Shown piece by piece: positions 5,251 to 5,287 of a stretch of 5,287 nt of DNA. Within the stretch, counting starts at the first letter, position 1. Every line of letters starts with the position of its first letter. The notes under the pieces were generated by a model, which saw only the letters and a list, made by a program, of their open reading frames with translations, was not told the origin of the DNA and did not search any database. A program made the translations under genes and the position numbers. Source of the stretch: Opitutus sp. GAS368 (GTDB lineage Bacteria; Verrucomicrobiota; Verrucomicrobiae; Opitutales; UBA953); NCBI GenBank assembly GCA_943332745.1, contig CALQQQ010000099.1:1-5287 (forward strand), written 5' to 3'.

Positions 5251-5287
5251 GTTCGCCGTGGAAGATGCGGATGTCGTTTGGGTCAAC

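Larger units (their letters stand above)
5124..5287. other. Right-edge region without a supported gene (ABC-F upstream region)
   Basis: Beyond the hexamer array and palindrome, the region next to the ABC-F start (5124-5166) is strongly purine-rich on the plus strand, made of gga/ggc words. It must contain the ABC-F promoter or connect it to an upstream gene, yet no convincing -10/-35 pair was found on the minus strand. The last 37 bases (5251-5287) are of normal composition and stay open in some minus-strand frames, so the 3' end of another gene could reach in here. Confidence 0.4.

Noticed and set aside
5209..5287. Minus-strand frame from the right edge ending in ...IRIFHGERTARRAV...TCGF
   Set aside because: It could be the C-terminus of a gene beyond the window, but the last residues are encoded by the palindrome, another frame is open almost as far, and too little is visible to choose.

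Overview
The window looks like a stretch of a GC-rich bacterial chromosome. The best guess is a verrucomicrobial (Opitutae-like) or related PVC-group bacterium. The reasons are a menaquinone gene, a secreted xylose-isomerase-like TIM-barrel protein of a type common in Planctomycetes/Verrucomicrobia, a secreted DUF3500 protein, start codons without clear Shine-Dalgarno sequences, and gene gaps filled with short-word repeats. This assignment is inference; there is no rRNA or other decisive marker.

Layout. The left edge (3-431, minus) holds the N-terminal quarter of MenD, running off the window. A 92-bp divergent gap separates it from a plus-strand pair: a 112-aa membrane-anchored protein with a PH-like domain (524-862) and, 5 bp later, a secreted sugar phosphate isomerase/epimerase-like protein (868-1707). 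Next comes a 298-bp convergent gap with a large nested inverted repeat (1715-1944) and a strong Rho-independent terminator (1955-1984). On the minus strand, the DUF3500 protein (2006-3031) lies downstream of an ABC-F ATPase (3264-5123), separated by 232 bp rich in hairpins and an inverted array of 8-bp words. The right edge (5124-5287) has no supported gene; it holds a purine-rich hexamer array with G-quadruplex potential and a perfect 9-bp-stem palindrome.

The genes are ordinary housekeeping or accessory functions and do not form one obvious pathway: MenD acts in quinone synthesis, the ABC-F protein on the ribosome, and the two secreted proteins beyond the inner membrane. The feature most worth pursuing is not a gene. 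Three of the four gaps carry degenerate tandem words of fixed length (7, 8 and 6 bp), and in two of them the words are arranged as inverted pairs around a central hairpin. This may be a lineage-specific class of intergenic element.
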